Assembly (NCBI RefSeq): GCF_014636775.1
Contig: NZ_BMEQ01000006.1
Location: forward strand, 124,001-188,000
DNA: 64,000 bases
Source of the DNA: Kocuria dechangensis
GTDB lineage: Bacteria; Actinomycetota; Actinomycetes; Actinomycetales; Micrococcaceae
Reading direction: 5' to 3'
Made by a program: the position numbers and the translations under genes. The notes beneath the pieces are model-generated. The model was not told the DNA's origin and did no database searches. It was given only the letters and a program-made list of their open reading frames with translations. Positions 8,807-17,265 of the stretch are shown piece by piece (within the stretch, counting starts at the first letter, position 1; every line of letters begins with the position of its first letter).

Positions 8807-9664
8807 CTACCGGGAGCCGGTGATCTCGCCGCGCGCGGACCGGTCGGCCTCCTGCCCGTCGTCCGCGCCGGCCTTCCCCCCGGCCTTCTGCTCGGTCTTC
8901 TTCTCCGCCTTCTTCTCGGCCTTCCGGTCCCGGAAGCTCGGGGCACGGTCCACCTCGGAGAGCTCCGCCGGGAAGACGGCCGGGAGGGGGCCGAAGGCCT
9001 CGTGGGTGGCGGTGATGACCTGCTTGGCCATCGCGAGGTTCGCGCCGCCGCCCACGATCGCGCCCACGCCGAAGGGCAGGGCACGGCCGAAGACGGCGCC
9101 GGTCTGCTTGGCGATGAAGCGCTTGACGAACATGTTGCGGATGGTGCGGCCGACGTCGAAGGTCTTCGAGTCGTCCTTGCCCATCATCAGGCCCCAGGAG
9201 GAGACCATGCCCTTGCCCTTGGTGCCGCTGACCAGGATCTGGTTCATCACCTGCCGGCCGTCCTCGCCGAGCATGAGGGCCATGACCATGGTGCGGGTCC
9301 GCTCCGGGTCCTCGGTGTGCACCCCGTGCAGCTCCGCGACGGCCTGGGCGTAGAGGGCCGTGGCCTCGAGGTAGCCGATCACGGCGAAGGAGGACAGGCC
9401 GAGGGACGCGATCGTGCCGACGCCCGGCACCACGGCGGTCGCGCCCACGGCGCCGCCGCCCACGGTGACGGAGCGGACGTACATCTTCTCGAGCCGCTTG
9501 GCGATCTGCTCCGGGGTCTCGTCCGGGTGCTCGGCGCGCTCCTTCTTCACGAAGCTCAGGACCACCGGGCGCTGGACGCGCAGCACGGTGTCGAGGACCT
9601 TGTTCATGGCGGGCTTGGGCTTGCCCTGCTCGTCGAACGCCTTGTTGAGGGGGTTGAAGTCCAT
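8807..9664 (-). CDS. EcsC-like membrane-associated protein
   Basis: The 285-residue protein has a basic N-terminal helix. A glycine-rich hydrophobic stretch near residues 66-95 (GGGAVGATAVVPGVGTIASL) then resembles the EcsC family, and a second hydrophobic glycine patch sits near residue 215. The last 45 residues are a highly charged Lys/Glu/Ala repeat (KAEKKAEKKTEQKA). EcsC was named for a Bacillus ABC-transport locus, but its biochemical role is unknown and no ABC gene is adjacent here. The gene stands alone, with a promoter-like TATAGT 46 bp upstream and a hairpin downstream. The family call is moderate. Confidence 0.65.
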   Translation of the reverse strand: MDFNPLNKAFDEQGKPKPAMNKVLDTVLRVQRPVVLSFVKKERAEHPDETPEQIAKRLEKMYVRSVTVGGGAVGATAVVPGVGTIASLGLSSFAVIGYLEATALYAQAVAELHGVHTEDPERTRTMVMALMLGEDGRQVMNQILVSGTKGKGMVSSWGLMMGKDDSKTFDVGRTIRNMFVKRFIAKQTGAVFGRALPFGVGAIVGGGANLAMAKQVITATHEAFGPLPAVFPAELSEVDRAPSFRDRKAEKKAEKKTEQKAGGKAGADDGQEADRSARGEITGSR

Positions 9665-9709
9665 GGGACGTGCTCTCCTTGGGTGCCGGGGACGGCGGTC
9701 GTCGGCCCC

Positions 9710-9715
9710 ACTATA
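9710..9715 (-). promoter_or_regulatory. Candidate -10 box of the EcsC-like gene
   Basis: TATAGT on the minus strand stands out in a G+C-rich gap and lies 46 bp before ATG 9664. The -35 region is not obvious. Confidence 0.4.
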
Positions 9716-9762
9716 TGCACAGCCCACTGAGCAGATGCGGGGATTCGCCCACGGCGGAGGAC

Positions 9763-9788
9763 CCACGGGGCGGGCTGCGGCCCCGTGG
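9763..9788. terminator. Hairpin after the thioesterase gene
   Basis: CCACGGGGC pairs with GCCCCGTGG across an 8-nt loop, 9 bp past the stop of the minus-strand thioesterase gene. Confidence 0.55.
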
Positions 9789-9796
9789 TCCCCGGC

Positions 9797-10771
9797 TCAG
9801 GACTCGGGCAGGAGGGAGATCGAGGGGTCGATCTTCCGGTAGGAGTCCGGGAACTCGGCGCGCAGGCGGACCAGCTCCTGGGCGAAGGCGTCCAGGTCCT
9901 TGTCCTCCTGGCTCACGGGGTGCCACTGCTTGGCGGGCAGGGCGCGGCCCTCGTCGTCGAGGGCGACCATGACCATGAGGCAGTTGGTGGTCAGCTCCAG
10001 CTGCCCCGTGGCGGGGTCCCCCGACCAGACGTTGACCGAGATGTGCAGGCCGCGGGCGGCCGTGTGGATCAGGCGCGCCCGGATCTCCACCAGGTGCCCG
10101 ATGTGCATGGGCCGGTAGAAGCGGACCCCGCCGGCGTAGACGGCGATCACGGGGCGCCCCGCCCACTTCGCCCCGCACACGTAGGCGGCCTCGTCGATCC
10201 AGCGCATGGCCGTCCCGCCGTGCACCTTCCCGCCCCAGTTGATGTCCGTGGGCGCGGCGAGGAAGCGCAGCACCGTCTCCTCGGCCGTGCCCTCGTCGGT
10301 GTACTTCTGCTCCGCCATGAGCTTCTCGATGGTGCTGCGCAGCTCGATCCGCCGCTGCGTGACGGTCCACTGCCGCCGCTCGTACTCCGTCTCCGGCGCC
10401 CACTGCGGGACGGGGGTGGGCCGGCCGTCCTGGTCGACGGCGACCATGATGATCAGGCACGTGTCCTTGAGCGTCACGCCGGGCTCGCGGGGGTCCGCGG
10501 AGGCCACCTCCACGCGGATGTGCATCGAGGTGCGGCCGGTGTAGACGATCGTCGCGGCGACCTCGACCATGTCCCCCACGGACACCGGGCGGTCGAAGTG
10601 GATGTTGCCCACGTAGGCGGTGACGCAGTAGGAGCGGGACCACCCGACGGCGCACGCGTAGGCGGCCTTGTCGATCCACTCGAGCACGCGCCCGCCGTCG
10701 ACGGTGCCGGTCCGCCCGGCGTCGGTCGGGGCTGCGAGGAAGCGGAGGACTGCGGTGTCACGGGCGGCCAT
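9797..10771 (-). CDS. Acyl-CoA thioesterase with two hotdog domains
   Basis: The 324-residue protein has two homologous hotdog domains. Copy one (about residues 5-130) has DGGRVLEWIDKAAYACA and GNIHFDRPVSVGDMVEV. Copy two (about 165-290) has HGGTAMRWIDEAAYVCG and GGVRFYRPMHIGHLVEI. These are the acyl-CoA hydrolase/BFIT-type signatures, where the Asp in the WIDxAAY helix is catalytic. It should hydrolyse acyl-CoA esters; chain length is not readable from sequence. Most bacterial YciA-type enzymes are single-domain, while this duplicated form is common in actinobacteria and eukaryotes. It is monocistronic, starting at ATG 10771. Confidence 0.9.
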   Translation of the reverse strand: MAARDTAVLRFLAAPTDAGRTGTVDGGRVLEWIDKAAYACAVGWSRSYCVTAYVGNIHFDRPVSVGDMVEVAATIVYTGRTSMHIRVEVASADPREPGVTLKDTCLIIMVAVDQDGRPTPVPQWAPETEYERRQWTVTQRRIELRSTIEKLMAEQKYTDEGTAEETVLRFLAAPTDINWGGKVHGGTAMRWIDEAAYVCGAKWAGRPVIAVYAGGVRFYRPMHIGHLVEIRARLIHTAARGLHISVNVWSGDPATGQLELTTNCLMVMVALDDEGRALPAKQWHPVSQEDKDLDAFAQELVRLRAEFPDSYRKIDPSISLLPES

Positions 10772-10819
10772 GCCCCTAGTGTCGCACGCCGTTTCCGGGG
10801 CCGTCCCGCCGGTCCGGGC

Positions 10820-12649
10820 TCACCCGCCGAGCGGCCCCCACGCGTTGAGCCGCCGGAGCATGTCCGACTTCTTGTGGGCGTGGCCCTCCATGCGGCCCAG
10901 GATGTCGTCGAGGGCCTCGATGGCGTCCACCACGAACGGGCCCTTGTTGAGCATCACGCACTCCGCGCGGTGGCCCGCCGCGGCGTCGGTGACCTCGGCC
11001 CGGGACGGCAGCCCGCTCTTGGCCAGGGACTCGAGGACCTGGGTGGCCCAGATCACCGGGACGTGCGCGGCCTCGCACAGCCACAGGATCTCCTCCTGGA
11101 CCTCCGCCAGCCGCTCGAAGCCGGCCTCCACCGCGAGGTCCCCGCGGGCGATCATGACGCCCACGTCCTCCCAGCGCATGGCCTCCAGGAGCATGACGGG
11201 CAGCGCCTCGAACCCGCCGACGGTCTCGATCTTCAGGGTGACGTCCAGCGCGTGGTTGCCGATCGCCTCGAGCTCGGCGAGCAGGTCCGCCACGTCCTCC
11301 CGCGAGCGGACGAAGGACATGTTGACGATGTCCGCGTGCTCCGCCACGAACGGCAGGTACTCCCGGTCCTCCGCGGTCAGCGCGGAGATGCTCAGCGCGG
11401 TGTCGGGCAGGTTGATGCCCTTCTCCGCCCTGAGCTTGGCGCCGTCCGGCCCTGCGGCCAGCACCTCCAGCTCGATCTGCTCCGGGTCGACGGAGCGGAT
11501 CCGGCAGCGGATCTTCCCGTCGTCGATCCACACCGCCTGCCCCGGGCGGGCGTCGGTGAAGGCCTGGGGCAGCGAGCAGCCGATCCGGAAGGGGCTCGTC
11601 CCCCGCGCGGGGACGGGCGTCAGGTCCCGGGTCAGCACGACCGTGTCCCCGTTGCGCACCCGCATGGACTGCTCGACGGCGGGCAGCTCGCCGAGGGTGC
11701 CGAGCGCCCCGTCCTCGGCCTCGACGACCAGCCCGGTGGCGAAGTACACGGTCTTGGAGCACTCCACCAGCACGCCCGGCCCGGTGGCCTCCAGCACGCG
11801 GAGGGTCCGCCCGGAGCCCCGGGCGTCCTTGAGCCGCAGCCTCTCCCCCGGCGTGCGGCCGGCCGTCCAGGCGGGCTCGACCACGGGCACGACCGGGGCG
11901 TCGTCGTCGAGCGCGGGGTCCGGCTCGCCCAGCCAGAGGCGGGCGGGGACCACGACGTGCCCGGTGGCGTCCCGGACGGGCTTGATCTTCTCCACGCGGG
12001 GCCCGGGCTCGATCGGACCGGTGCGCAGCTTGGGCCCGGCCAGGTCCATGGCCACCCGGACGTCGCGGTCCAGCTTCTGCGCCGCGGCCCGGACGTGGTC
12101 GATCATCGCGGACCACTGCTCGGGGCCGTCGTGGGCGCAGTTGATCCGGGCCACGTCCATGCCGGCGCGGACCATGCTCTCCACGAGCCGCCGGTCCCGG
12201 GCGGCCTCGGACGGGAACGTGACCATGATCCGCGCGTGGTGCCCGCCGTGGCCGGTCCCCAGGAGGGCGGTGGTGTTGCGGCCCAGGGTCTCCGGGCCCG
12301 GCCGCGACGGCTCGTCGAGCTCGATCCCGAGGCCGGGGAGCTCCGGGGCCGCGAGGGGGCGCCCGGCGAGCGCCTGGAGGGCCCGGACGACGTTGAGCAG
12401 GTGCGCCGTGACCCCGGCCTCCATCCGGCCGAGCGAGGACAGGCCGAGGGCGCTGAGGTCCCGCTGCAGCTCCCGGACGTCCTGGCTGCGCACGGCCACG
12501 TAGTCCACGAGGTTGAGCGCCGAGCGCCGGTGGCGCAGCCGCACCCCGGCGATCTCCGCCACGGCCGCGCGGCGCGCCGCGACGACCACGTCCAGGAGGG
12601 CGAGGACGCGGTCGAGGGCGTCGGCGGCCGCCTCGCTCGACACGCTCAC
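10820..12649 (-). CDS. Atypical pyruvate kinase-fold protein
   Basis: The 609-residue protein has a 130-residue N-terminal extension and a pyruvate kinase barrel and B domain. Visible motifs are MVTFPSEAA near the barrel start, MDLAGPKLRTG, TLKIETVGGFEALPVML (the Lys-Ile-Glu catalytic segment), VMIARGDLAVEAGF, and IWATQVLESLAKSGLPSRAE. The usual Ser-Gly-Glu-Thr after the VML strand is replaced by VMLNKGPFV. The protein then stops without the C-terminal allosteric domain. The substrate-side motif RLNFSHG is replaced by ARINCAHDG. It may still transfer phosphate from phosphoenolpyruvate, but the changes leave the reaction open. GTG 12649 overlaps the stop of the secreted nuclease gene (GTGA), so the pair is coupled. 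Confidence 0.8.
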   Translation of the reverse strand: MSVSSEAAADALDRVLALLDVVVAARRAAVAEIAGVRLRHRRSALNLVDYVAVRSQDVRELQRDLSALGLSSLGRMEAGVTAHLLNVVRALQALAGRPLAAPELPGLGIELDEPSRPGPETLGRNTTALLGTGHGGHHARIMVTFPSEAARDRRLVESMVRAGMDVARINCAHDGPEQWSAMIDHVRAAAQKLDRDVRVAMDLAGPKLRTGPIEPGPRVEKIKPVRDATGHVVVPARLWLGEPDPALDDDAPVVPVVEPAWTAGRTPGERLRLKDARGSGRTLRVLEATGPGVLVECSKTVYFATGLVVEAEDGALGTLGELPAVEQSMRVRNGDTVVLTRDLTPVPARGTSPFRIGCSLPQAFTDARPGQAVWIDDGKIRCRIRSVDPEQIELEVLAAGPDGAKLRAEKGINLPDTALSISALTAEDREYLPFVAEHADIVNMSFVRSREDVADLLAELEAIGNHALDVTLKIETVGGFEALPVMLLEAMRWEDVGVMIARGDLAVEAGFERLAEVQEEILWLCEAAHVPVIWATQVLESLAKSGLPSRAEVTDAAAGHRAECVMLNKGPFVVDAIEALDDILGRMEGHAHKKSDMLRRLNAWGPLGG

Positions 12650-13899
12650 CGCCGGCCCGCCGTCCCGCCGCCGAGGGCCACGTCCACCCACACCGGACGG
12701 TGGTCCGAGGCGGGGAAGGGGTGCTCGCCGGTCAGCTCGGACCCGGGCTCGCCGGGCGCCGGCCACCACACGCCGGCGTCCACGACCCGCAGGTTCTCCG
12801 ACGGCAGGACGTAGTCGGCCCGCAGGTTGCCGGGGGCGGGGTCGTCGGAGAAGTCGGCGGTGTCGTGGGCGGGGTCGGAGACGTGCGAGAGGTTCGCCCC
12901 GCCCTGCCGGGCGGCGGCCTCGGGCCCGCCCGCCGAGGCGGGCAGCGGGTCCTGCACCCTCGGGTGGTCCAGCAGCTGCTGGATGGCGCCCGGCCACGAG
13001 TCGCCGTCGTGCGGGTCGGCGTTCTGGTCGCCCATGACCACGAAGCGGGCCCCGGCCTCCAGCCCACCGCGCCGTCCCTCGTCGTCGTAGACGTACGACG
13101 ACGCCGCGGGCCCGCCCACGTAGTCGGCCCAGAACCGGATCTCGTCGTGGTTGCGCCGCCCGTTGCGGTCCTCCGGCCCGTCGAACGAGGGCGGGGTGGG
13201 GTGGGAGGCCAGCACGTGCACGGTCCTCCCGCCGATCCGCAGCGGCACGTCCCAGTGGGACTTGCTGGACAGCCGCAGCAGCCCCTCCTGCTCCTCCGGG
13301 TAGAAGTCCGCAGGGATGAGGTGGCCGGGCATGTCCGCCCAGCGGAACTGCTGGAAGGTGCGGACGCGCTCCGTGTCGACGGGGTGCTTCGAGTAGAGCA
13401 CCATCCCGTACTGGCCCGGGAAGAGCCCGAAGCCCCACGCGTCGTCGCCGCCGCCCACCGTCCCGTCCTGGTTCAGGTCCAGGCCCGAGGGCACGCCGGT
13501 GTTCACGGGCGCGGTGTAGACGTAGGGGTAGTCCAGCGGGTCCTGGCCGTTCTGGGAGACCGCCAGGTAGTTGTCGCGGAACAGCTCGGCGGAGCGGCCC
13601 CCGGCGTCGAAGTCGAACTCGTTGACGAGCAGGACGTCCGGGGCGCCGCGCTGGATCACCTCGGCCACGGCGCGGGCCTGGGCGTTGTCCGGGGTGGCGA
13701 GGTCGCGCTGCAGCTGCCCCTCCGTGCCGCGGTTCAGGGACGCGTTGTAGGTCATGAAGCGCACCGGCTCCTGCACCGCCTGCCCCCTCCCCCGCTCCGT
13801 GCCGCGGCCCTGCTCCGGGGTCGCCGTCGCGGGCGCCACCGCGCCCGCCGTCAGCACCGCCGCCAGGCCCACCGCCGTGATCGTCCTGCTGATGCCCAT
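12646..13899 (-). CDS. Secreted endonuclease/exonuclease/phosphatase-family protein
   Basis: The 417-residue protein starts with a signal peptide (MGISRTITAVGLAAVLTAGA, likely cleaved near APATA). The EEP metallohydrolase fold follows: FMTYNASLNRG with the metal-side Asn, LLVNEFDFD with the catalytic Glu, VLASHPTPP and NHDEIRFW, VMGDQNADPHDGDS, and the terminal SDHRPVWVDV with the Asp-His pair. EF-hand-like DLNQDGTVGGGDD is inserted near residue 155. Targets could be nucleic acid, phospholipid or inositol phosphates. ATG 13899 is fixed by AGGAGG 3 nt upstream and by the signal peptide. The downstream pyruvate-kinase-like gene overlaps by GTGA, an odd pairing of a secreted and a cytoplasmic protein. 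Confidence 0.87.
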   Translation of the reverse strand: MGISRTITAVGLAAVLTAGAVAPATATPEQGRGTERGRGQAVQEPVRFMTYNASLNRGTEGQLQRDLATPDNAQARAVAEVIQRGAPDVLLVNEFDFDAGGRSAELFRDNYLAVSQNGQDPLDYPYVYTAPVNTGVPSGLDLNQDGTVGGGDDAWGFGLFPGQYGMVLYSKHPVDTERVRTFQQFRWADMPGHLIPADFYPEEQEGLLRLSSKSHWDVPLRIGGRTVHVLASHPTPPSFDGPEDRNGRRNHDEIRFWADYVGGPAASSYVYDDEGRRGGLEAGARFVVMGDQNADPHDGDSWPGAIQQLLDHPRVQDPLPASAGGPEAAARQGGANLSHVSDPAHDTADFSDDPAPGNLRADYVLPSENLRVVDAGVWWPAPGEPGSELTGEHPFPASDHRPVWVDVALGGGTAGRR

Positions 13900-13970
13900 G
13901 ATCCTCCTCCGATTCTCCTCGCCCGTCCGTCCGGCCGTCCACCCGGAACCGTACGGGGAGCAGGCGAACA

Positions 13971-14030
13971 GCGGTTGAACGAGCCACGGTTGAACGAGCC
14001 GCGGTTGAACGAGCCGCGGTTGAACGAGCC
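13971..14030. repeat. Four tandem 15-bp repeats upstream of the secreted nuclease gene
   Basis: GCGGTTGAACGAGCC occurs four times head to tail, and the second copy has A for the first G. They sit 70-130 bp before the nuclease start, in the divergent gap 13900-14215. The rest of that gap is G+C-rich with no other clear element apart from the promoter side of the cyclodeaminase gene. Confidence 0.95.
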
Positions 14031-14215
14031 GCGGGGCGGGCCGGGAGGCGGCGGATCGGCGGGCGGTCGGACGCCCGCCGGCGGTCCTGTGCGGCCCACC
14101 GGCAGGCCCGGGCGACCCGGCCCTGCGAGCCGGCACGGGCGGATAGGCTCGTGCGCACGCCACCGCCGCGCCCCTCGGCGCGGGAGCGGAGTCCCTGCCA
14201 CCGGAAGGAACCACC

Positions 14216-14830
14216 GTGATCAGCTCGGAGAACGTCAAGGCCTACGTCGAGCGCATGGCCTCGGGAGAGCCCGCGCCGGGCGGCGGGGCGGCCGGCGCCC
14301 TCCAGGCGGCACTGGGGGCCGCGCTGGTCGCCATGGCCGCCCGGTACACCACGGGCCCCGAGCACGCCGACGCCGCCGGGCGCGCCGCCGCCCGCGCCGA
14401 GGAGCTGATCCCCGAGGCGCTCCGGCTGGCCGACGCCGACGCGGAGGCCTTCGGGGCGCTGTCCGAGGCCTACGCCCTCCCCCACGACTCGGAGGAGCAG
14501 AAGGCCGGACGGTCCCGGGCGATCCAGGAGGCCACGGTGGGCGCCGCACGGCCGCCGCGGGAGCTCATCGGGGTGGGCGCGGAGGTCGTCGGCCTGGCCC
14601 GCGACCTGACCGGCTGGTGCAACCCCAACGTGCTCAGCGACGTGGCGGCGGCGTCGGAGGCCGCCCGGGCCGCCGTCACCACGGCCGTGGTCACCCTGGA
14701 GATCAACCTCCGGTCCCTCAAGGACCCGGCGGTGCGGGAGGAGCTGCGCTCGGAGGTGGGACGCGCCGAGCGCGCCGTGCAGGACGCCGAGGAGCTCACC
14801 GGCAGGATCCGCGAGCGCGTGCGGTCCTGA
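14216..14830 (+). CDS. Cyclodeaminase/cyclohydrolase (FTCD C-terminal domain) family protein
   Basis: The 204-residue all-helical protein matches the stand-alone FTCD_C/FchA family: GEPAPGGGAAGALQAALGAAL near the N terminus binds the folate, and NPNVLSDVAAASEAARAAV is the second signature. FTCD_C enzymes act on formimino- or methenyl-tetrahydrofolate. Here no formiminotransferase gene is adjacent, so a methenyl-THF cyclohydrolase-like role is an inference. GTG 14216 has GGAAGGA 6-7 nt upstream. It is a single gene, divergent from the nuclease gene and convergent with the MFS transporter. Confidence 0.85.
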   Translation: MISSENVKAYVERMASGEPAPGGGAAGALQAALGAALVAMAARYTTGPEHADAAGRAAARAEELIPEALRLADADAEAFGALSEAYALPHDSEEQKAGRSRAIQEATVGAARPPRELIGVGAEVVGLARDLTGWCNPNVLSDVAAASEAARAAVTTAVVTLEINLRSLKDPAVREELRSEVGRAERAVQDAEELTGRIRERVRS

Positions 14831-14915
14831 CCCCCGGCCTCCCCGCCCGCGGGCTCAGGGCCCGTGGGCTTCCCGGCACCGTGCGCGGCGGCCGCCGCAC
14901 GGGCGCGCCGTCCGG

Positions 14916-16418
14916 CTAGTGCGCGGCGACCAGCACGCCGTCCGGGCCGGCCGGGCGGCGCACCCAGAACGAACCGGCCACGGCGAGCAGCGAGATGACC
15001 GCCCCGCACAGGAAGGCGGCCCGCACGCCCGCGGCGGCGGCCTCCACCTCGGAGGCCGCCGGCTCCGCCGCGGCCAGCGTCATCACGGTGATGAACAGGG
15101 CGGCGCCCGCGGCGCCGGCCACCTGCTGGACGGTCCCCACCACGGCGGACCCGTGCGAGTGCAGCTCCTGCGGCAGGGCGCCCAGGCCGGCGGTGAACAG
15201 CGGCGTGAAGATCAGGGCGAGCCCGGCGTGCAGCACCACGTGGGCGAGCAGCACGAGCGGGACGGGCGTCGTCGTCGAGACCAGGGTGAAGCCCCACAGC
15301 GCGGCGCTCACGACCACGGTGCCGGGCACCAGCAGCACCGTCGGGCCGGCCCGGTCGTAGACCCGGCCGACCACCGGGGCGAGCACCCCCATGACCAGCC
15401 CGCCGGGGAGCAGCAGGAGCCCGGTGGCCAGCGGGTCGAGGCCCTGCACGTTCTGCAGGTAGAGGGGCAGGACGATCAGGGTGCCGAACAGCGCCGTCAC
15501 GCTCACGCCGAGCACGACGGTCGCCATGGTGAAGGTCCGCGACGAGAAGGTGCGCAGGTCGAGCAGGGCGCGGTCGGCGCGCTGGAGCCGCGTCTGGCGC
15601 AGCACGAACAGGCCCAGGACCGCGGCGCCCACGCCCAGGGGCAGCCACGCCGGGACGGCCGCCGCGGCGCCCTCCCCGATCGTGCTCAGGCCGTAGACGA
15701 GGCCGCCGAAGCCCAGCGCGGACAGGACCACCGAGAGCACGTCCAGGGGCGCCGCGCGCGGCTCGGTGATGTTCGGCATCAGCCGCGCGCCGAGCGCCAG
15801 CGCCGCGAGCGCGACGGGCAGCACGACGATGAACATCCAGCGCCAGTCGAGCGCGCTGAGGATGATCCCCGAGATCGTGGGGCCGATGGCGGGGGCCACC
15901 GAGATGACGATGGAGATGTTGCCCATGACGCGGCCCTGGCGGGTCGGCGGCACGAGCGTCAGGACGGTGGTCATGAGCAGCGGCAGCATGATGGCCGTGC
16001 CCGTCGCCTGCACCACGCGTCCCGCGAGCAGCGTCCCGAAGCCGGGGGCGGCGGCGCAGACCAGGGTCCCGAAGCTGAACAGGCTCATGGCGGCGAGGAA
16101 GACCGGTCGCGTGTCGAGGCGCTGGAGCAGGAACCCGGTCACGGGGATGACCACGGCCATGGTGAGCATGAACGCCGTGGTGAGCCACTGCCCGGCGACC
16201 GCGGTGATCTGCAGGCTCTCCATCAGCCGCGGCAGGGCGACGCCCATGATGGTCTCGTTGAGGATCACCACGAAGGTGGAGGCGAGCAGCAGGCCGATGA
16301 CCAGGCGGTCGCGGGCGGCGAGGTCACCCGCCGGAGGGACGGCCGCGGGAACGGGGGCCGCGCCGGCGGGCACGATGTCGACGGGCCCGGTGCCCGCTGG
16401 GAGGGAGCGATTCGTCAC
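14916..16418 (-). CDS. MFS drug exporter of the DHA2 (EmrB/QacA-like) type
   Basis: This 500-residue membrane protein has 14 predicted helices. Family motifs are FVVILNETIMGVALPRL in helix 1, QWLTTAFMLTMAVVIPVTGFL in helix 2 and GRVVQATGTAIMLPLLMTTV after helix 4. QRADRALLDLRTFSSRTFT marks the central loop. DHA2 proteins export drugs or dyes by proton antiport; the substrate is unknown. GTG 16418 was chosen because TATGCT lies 6 nt upstream, a leaderless geometry, and no ribosome binding site fits. It shares a 37-bp divergent gap with the methyltransferase-like gene. Confidence 0.88.
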   Translation of the reverse strand: MTNRSLPAGTGPVDIVPAGAAPVPAAVPPAGDLAARDRLVIGLLLASTFVVILNETIMGVALPRLMESLQITAVAGQWLTTAFMLTMAVVIPVTGFLLQRLDTRPVFLAAMSLFSFGTLVCAAAPGFGTLLAGRVVQATGTAIMLPLLMTTVLTLVPPTRQGRVMGNISIVISVAPAIGPTISGIILSALDWRWMFIVVLPVALAALALGARLMPNITEPRAAPLDVLSVVLSALGFGGLVYGLSTIGEGAAAAVPAWLPLGVGAAVLGLFVLRQTRLQRADRALLDLRTFSSRTFTMATVVLGVSVTALFGTLIVLPLYLQNVQGLDPLATGLLLLPGGLVMGVLAPVVGRVYDRAGPTVLLVPGTVVVSAALWGFTLVSTTTPVPLVLLAHVVLHAGLALIFTPLFTAGLGALPQELHSHGSAVVGTVQQVAGAAGAALFITVMTLAAAEPAASEVEAAAAGVRAAFLCGAVISLLAVAGSFWVRRPAGPDGVLVAAH

Positions 16419-16455
16419 CCCCAGAGCATAGGGGCGGACCGGGAAGAATAGGGAC

Positions 16456-17226
16456 ATGCGCAGATTCCTCAAGGACGCCGGCGTGCACGCCGAGATCACC
16501 CCGGACGGGTTCACGGAGGGCGGGTGGGTGCTGTCCATCGGCGGGGCCGAGCAGTCCCACGTGGACCTCCAGCGACCGGCGGAGATCTTCTACGAGTACC
16601 TGCGGCGGATCGGCCACGTCGTCGACGTCGTGGCCCCGGCCGGCGCGCCGGTGACCGCCGTGCACCTGGGTGCCGGGGCGCTGACCCTCGCCCGCTACGT
16701 CGCCGCGACCCGCCCGGGGTCGGCGCAGACGGCCGTCGAGCTCGAGCGGGAGCTGCCGGCCTTCGTCCTCGAGGCCCTGCCCCTGCCCGCGGGGGCGGAC
16801 GTGCGGATCGTCGTCGACGACGCCCGGGCGGCGCTGCCGGGGGTCGCCGAGCCGGGGACCGTGGACCTCGTGGTGCTCGACGTCTTCGCCGGCCGTGACG
16901 CCCCGGCCCACCTCACGGAGCCGTCCTTCTACGCGGAGGCCGCCGCCCTGCTGTCCCCGGCCGGGGTCATGGCCGTGAACGTGGGCGACGACCCCGGGCT
17001 GGCGTTCTTCGCCGCCCAGGCCCGTGCGATGCGCTCGGCGTTCGCGGACGTGTGGTGCCTGGCGGACCGGCAGCTGCTCAGCGGGCGCTATCCCGGCAAC
17101 CTGGTCCTGCTGGGCGGGACCCGCCCGCTGCCCCGGGAGTGGGGGGAGGTCTTCGCCGCCGCCGGCCCCCACCCGGCGGGCGTGCTGGACGGGCTGGGCC
17201 TGGAGGAACTGCTCACCCGCCTGTAG
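16456..17226 (+). CDS. Spermidine synthase-like methyltransferase-fold protein
   Basis: The 256-residue Rossmann-fold protein resembles the spermine/spermidine synthase superfamily: VTAVHLGAGALTLARYVAA is the glycine-rich strand-1 motif, QTAVELERELPAF the acidic strand-2 end, and VDLVVLDVFAGRDAPAHLTE the active-site region. The aminopropyl-transferase N-terminal beta domain is largely missing and the second aspartate pattern is changed, so true polyamine synthesis is doubtful. Many actinobacteria carry such SAM-binding fused-SpeE-like proteins of unknown function. AAGAAT 6 nt before ATG 16456 suggests a leaderless mRNA. Confidence 0.78.
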   Translation: MRRFLKDAGVHAEITPDGFTEGGWVLSIGGAEQSHVDLQRPAEIFYEYLRRIGHVVDVVAPAGAPVTAVHLGAGALTLARYVAATRPGSAQTAVELERELPAFVLEALPLPAGADVRIVVDDARAALPGVAEPGTVDLVVLDVFAGRDAPAHLTEPSFYAEAAALLSPAGVMAVNVGDDPGLAFFAAQARAMRSAFADVWCLADRQLLSGRYPGNLVLLGGTRPLPREWGEVFAAAGPHPAGVLDGLGLEELLTRL

Positions 17227-17265
17227 CGTGGGTCACACCGCCGAACCCGACCCGAGGAGCGCGCC

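Noticed and set aside
13971..14030. Tandem repeats as a CRISPR array
   Set aside because: Units are contiguous with no spacers and only 15 bp long; no cas gene is present. The same applies to 18101-18172.
10820..14485. Single 1221-residue frame joining the nuclease and pyruvate kinase regions
   Set aside because: The nuclease is encoded in a different frame up to its TGA at 12646, and the kinase starts at GTG 12649; the long frame is open by chance upstream.
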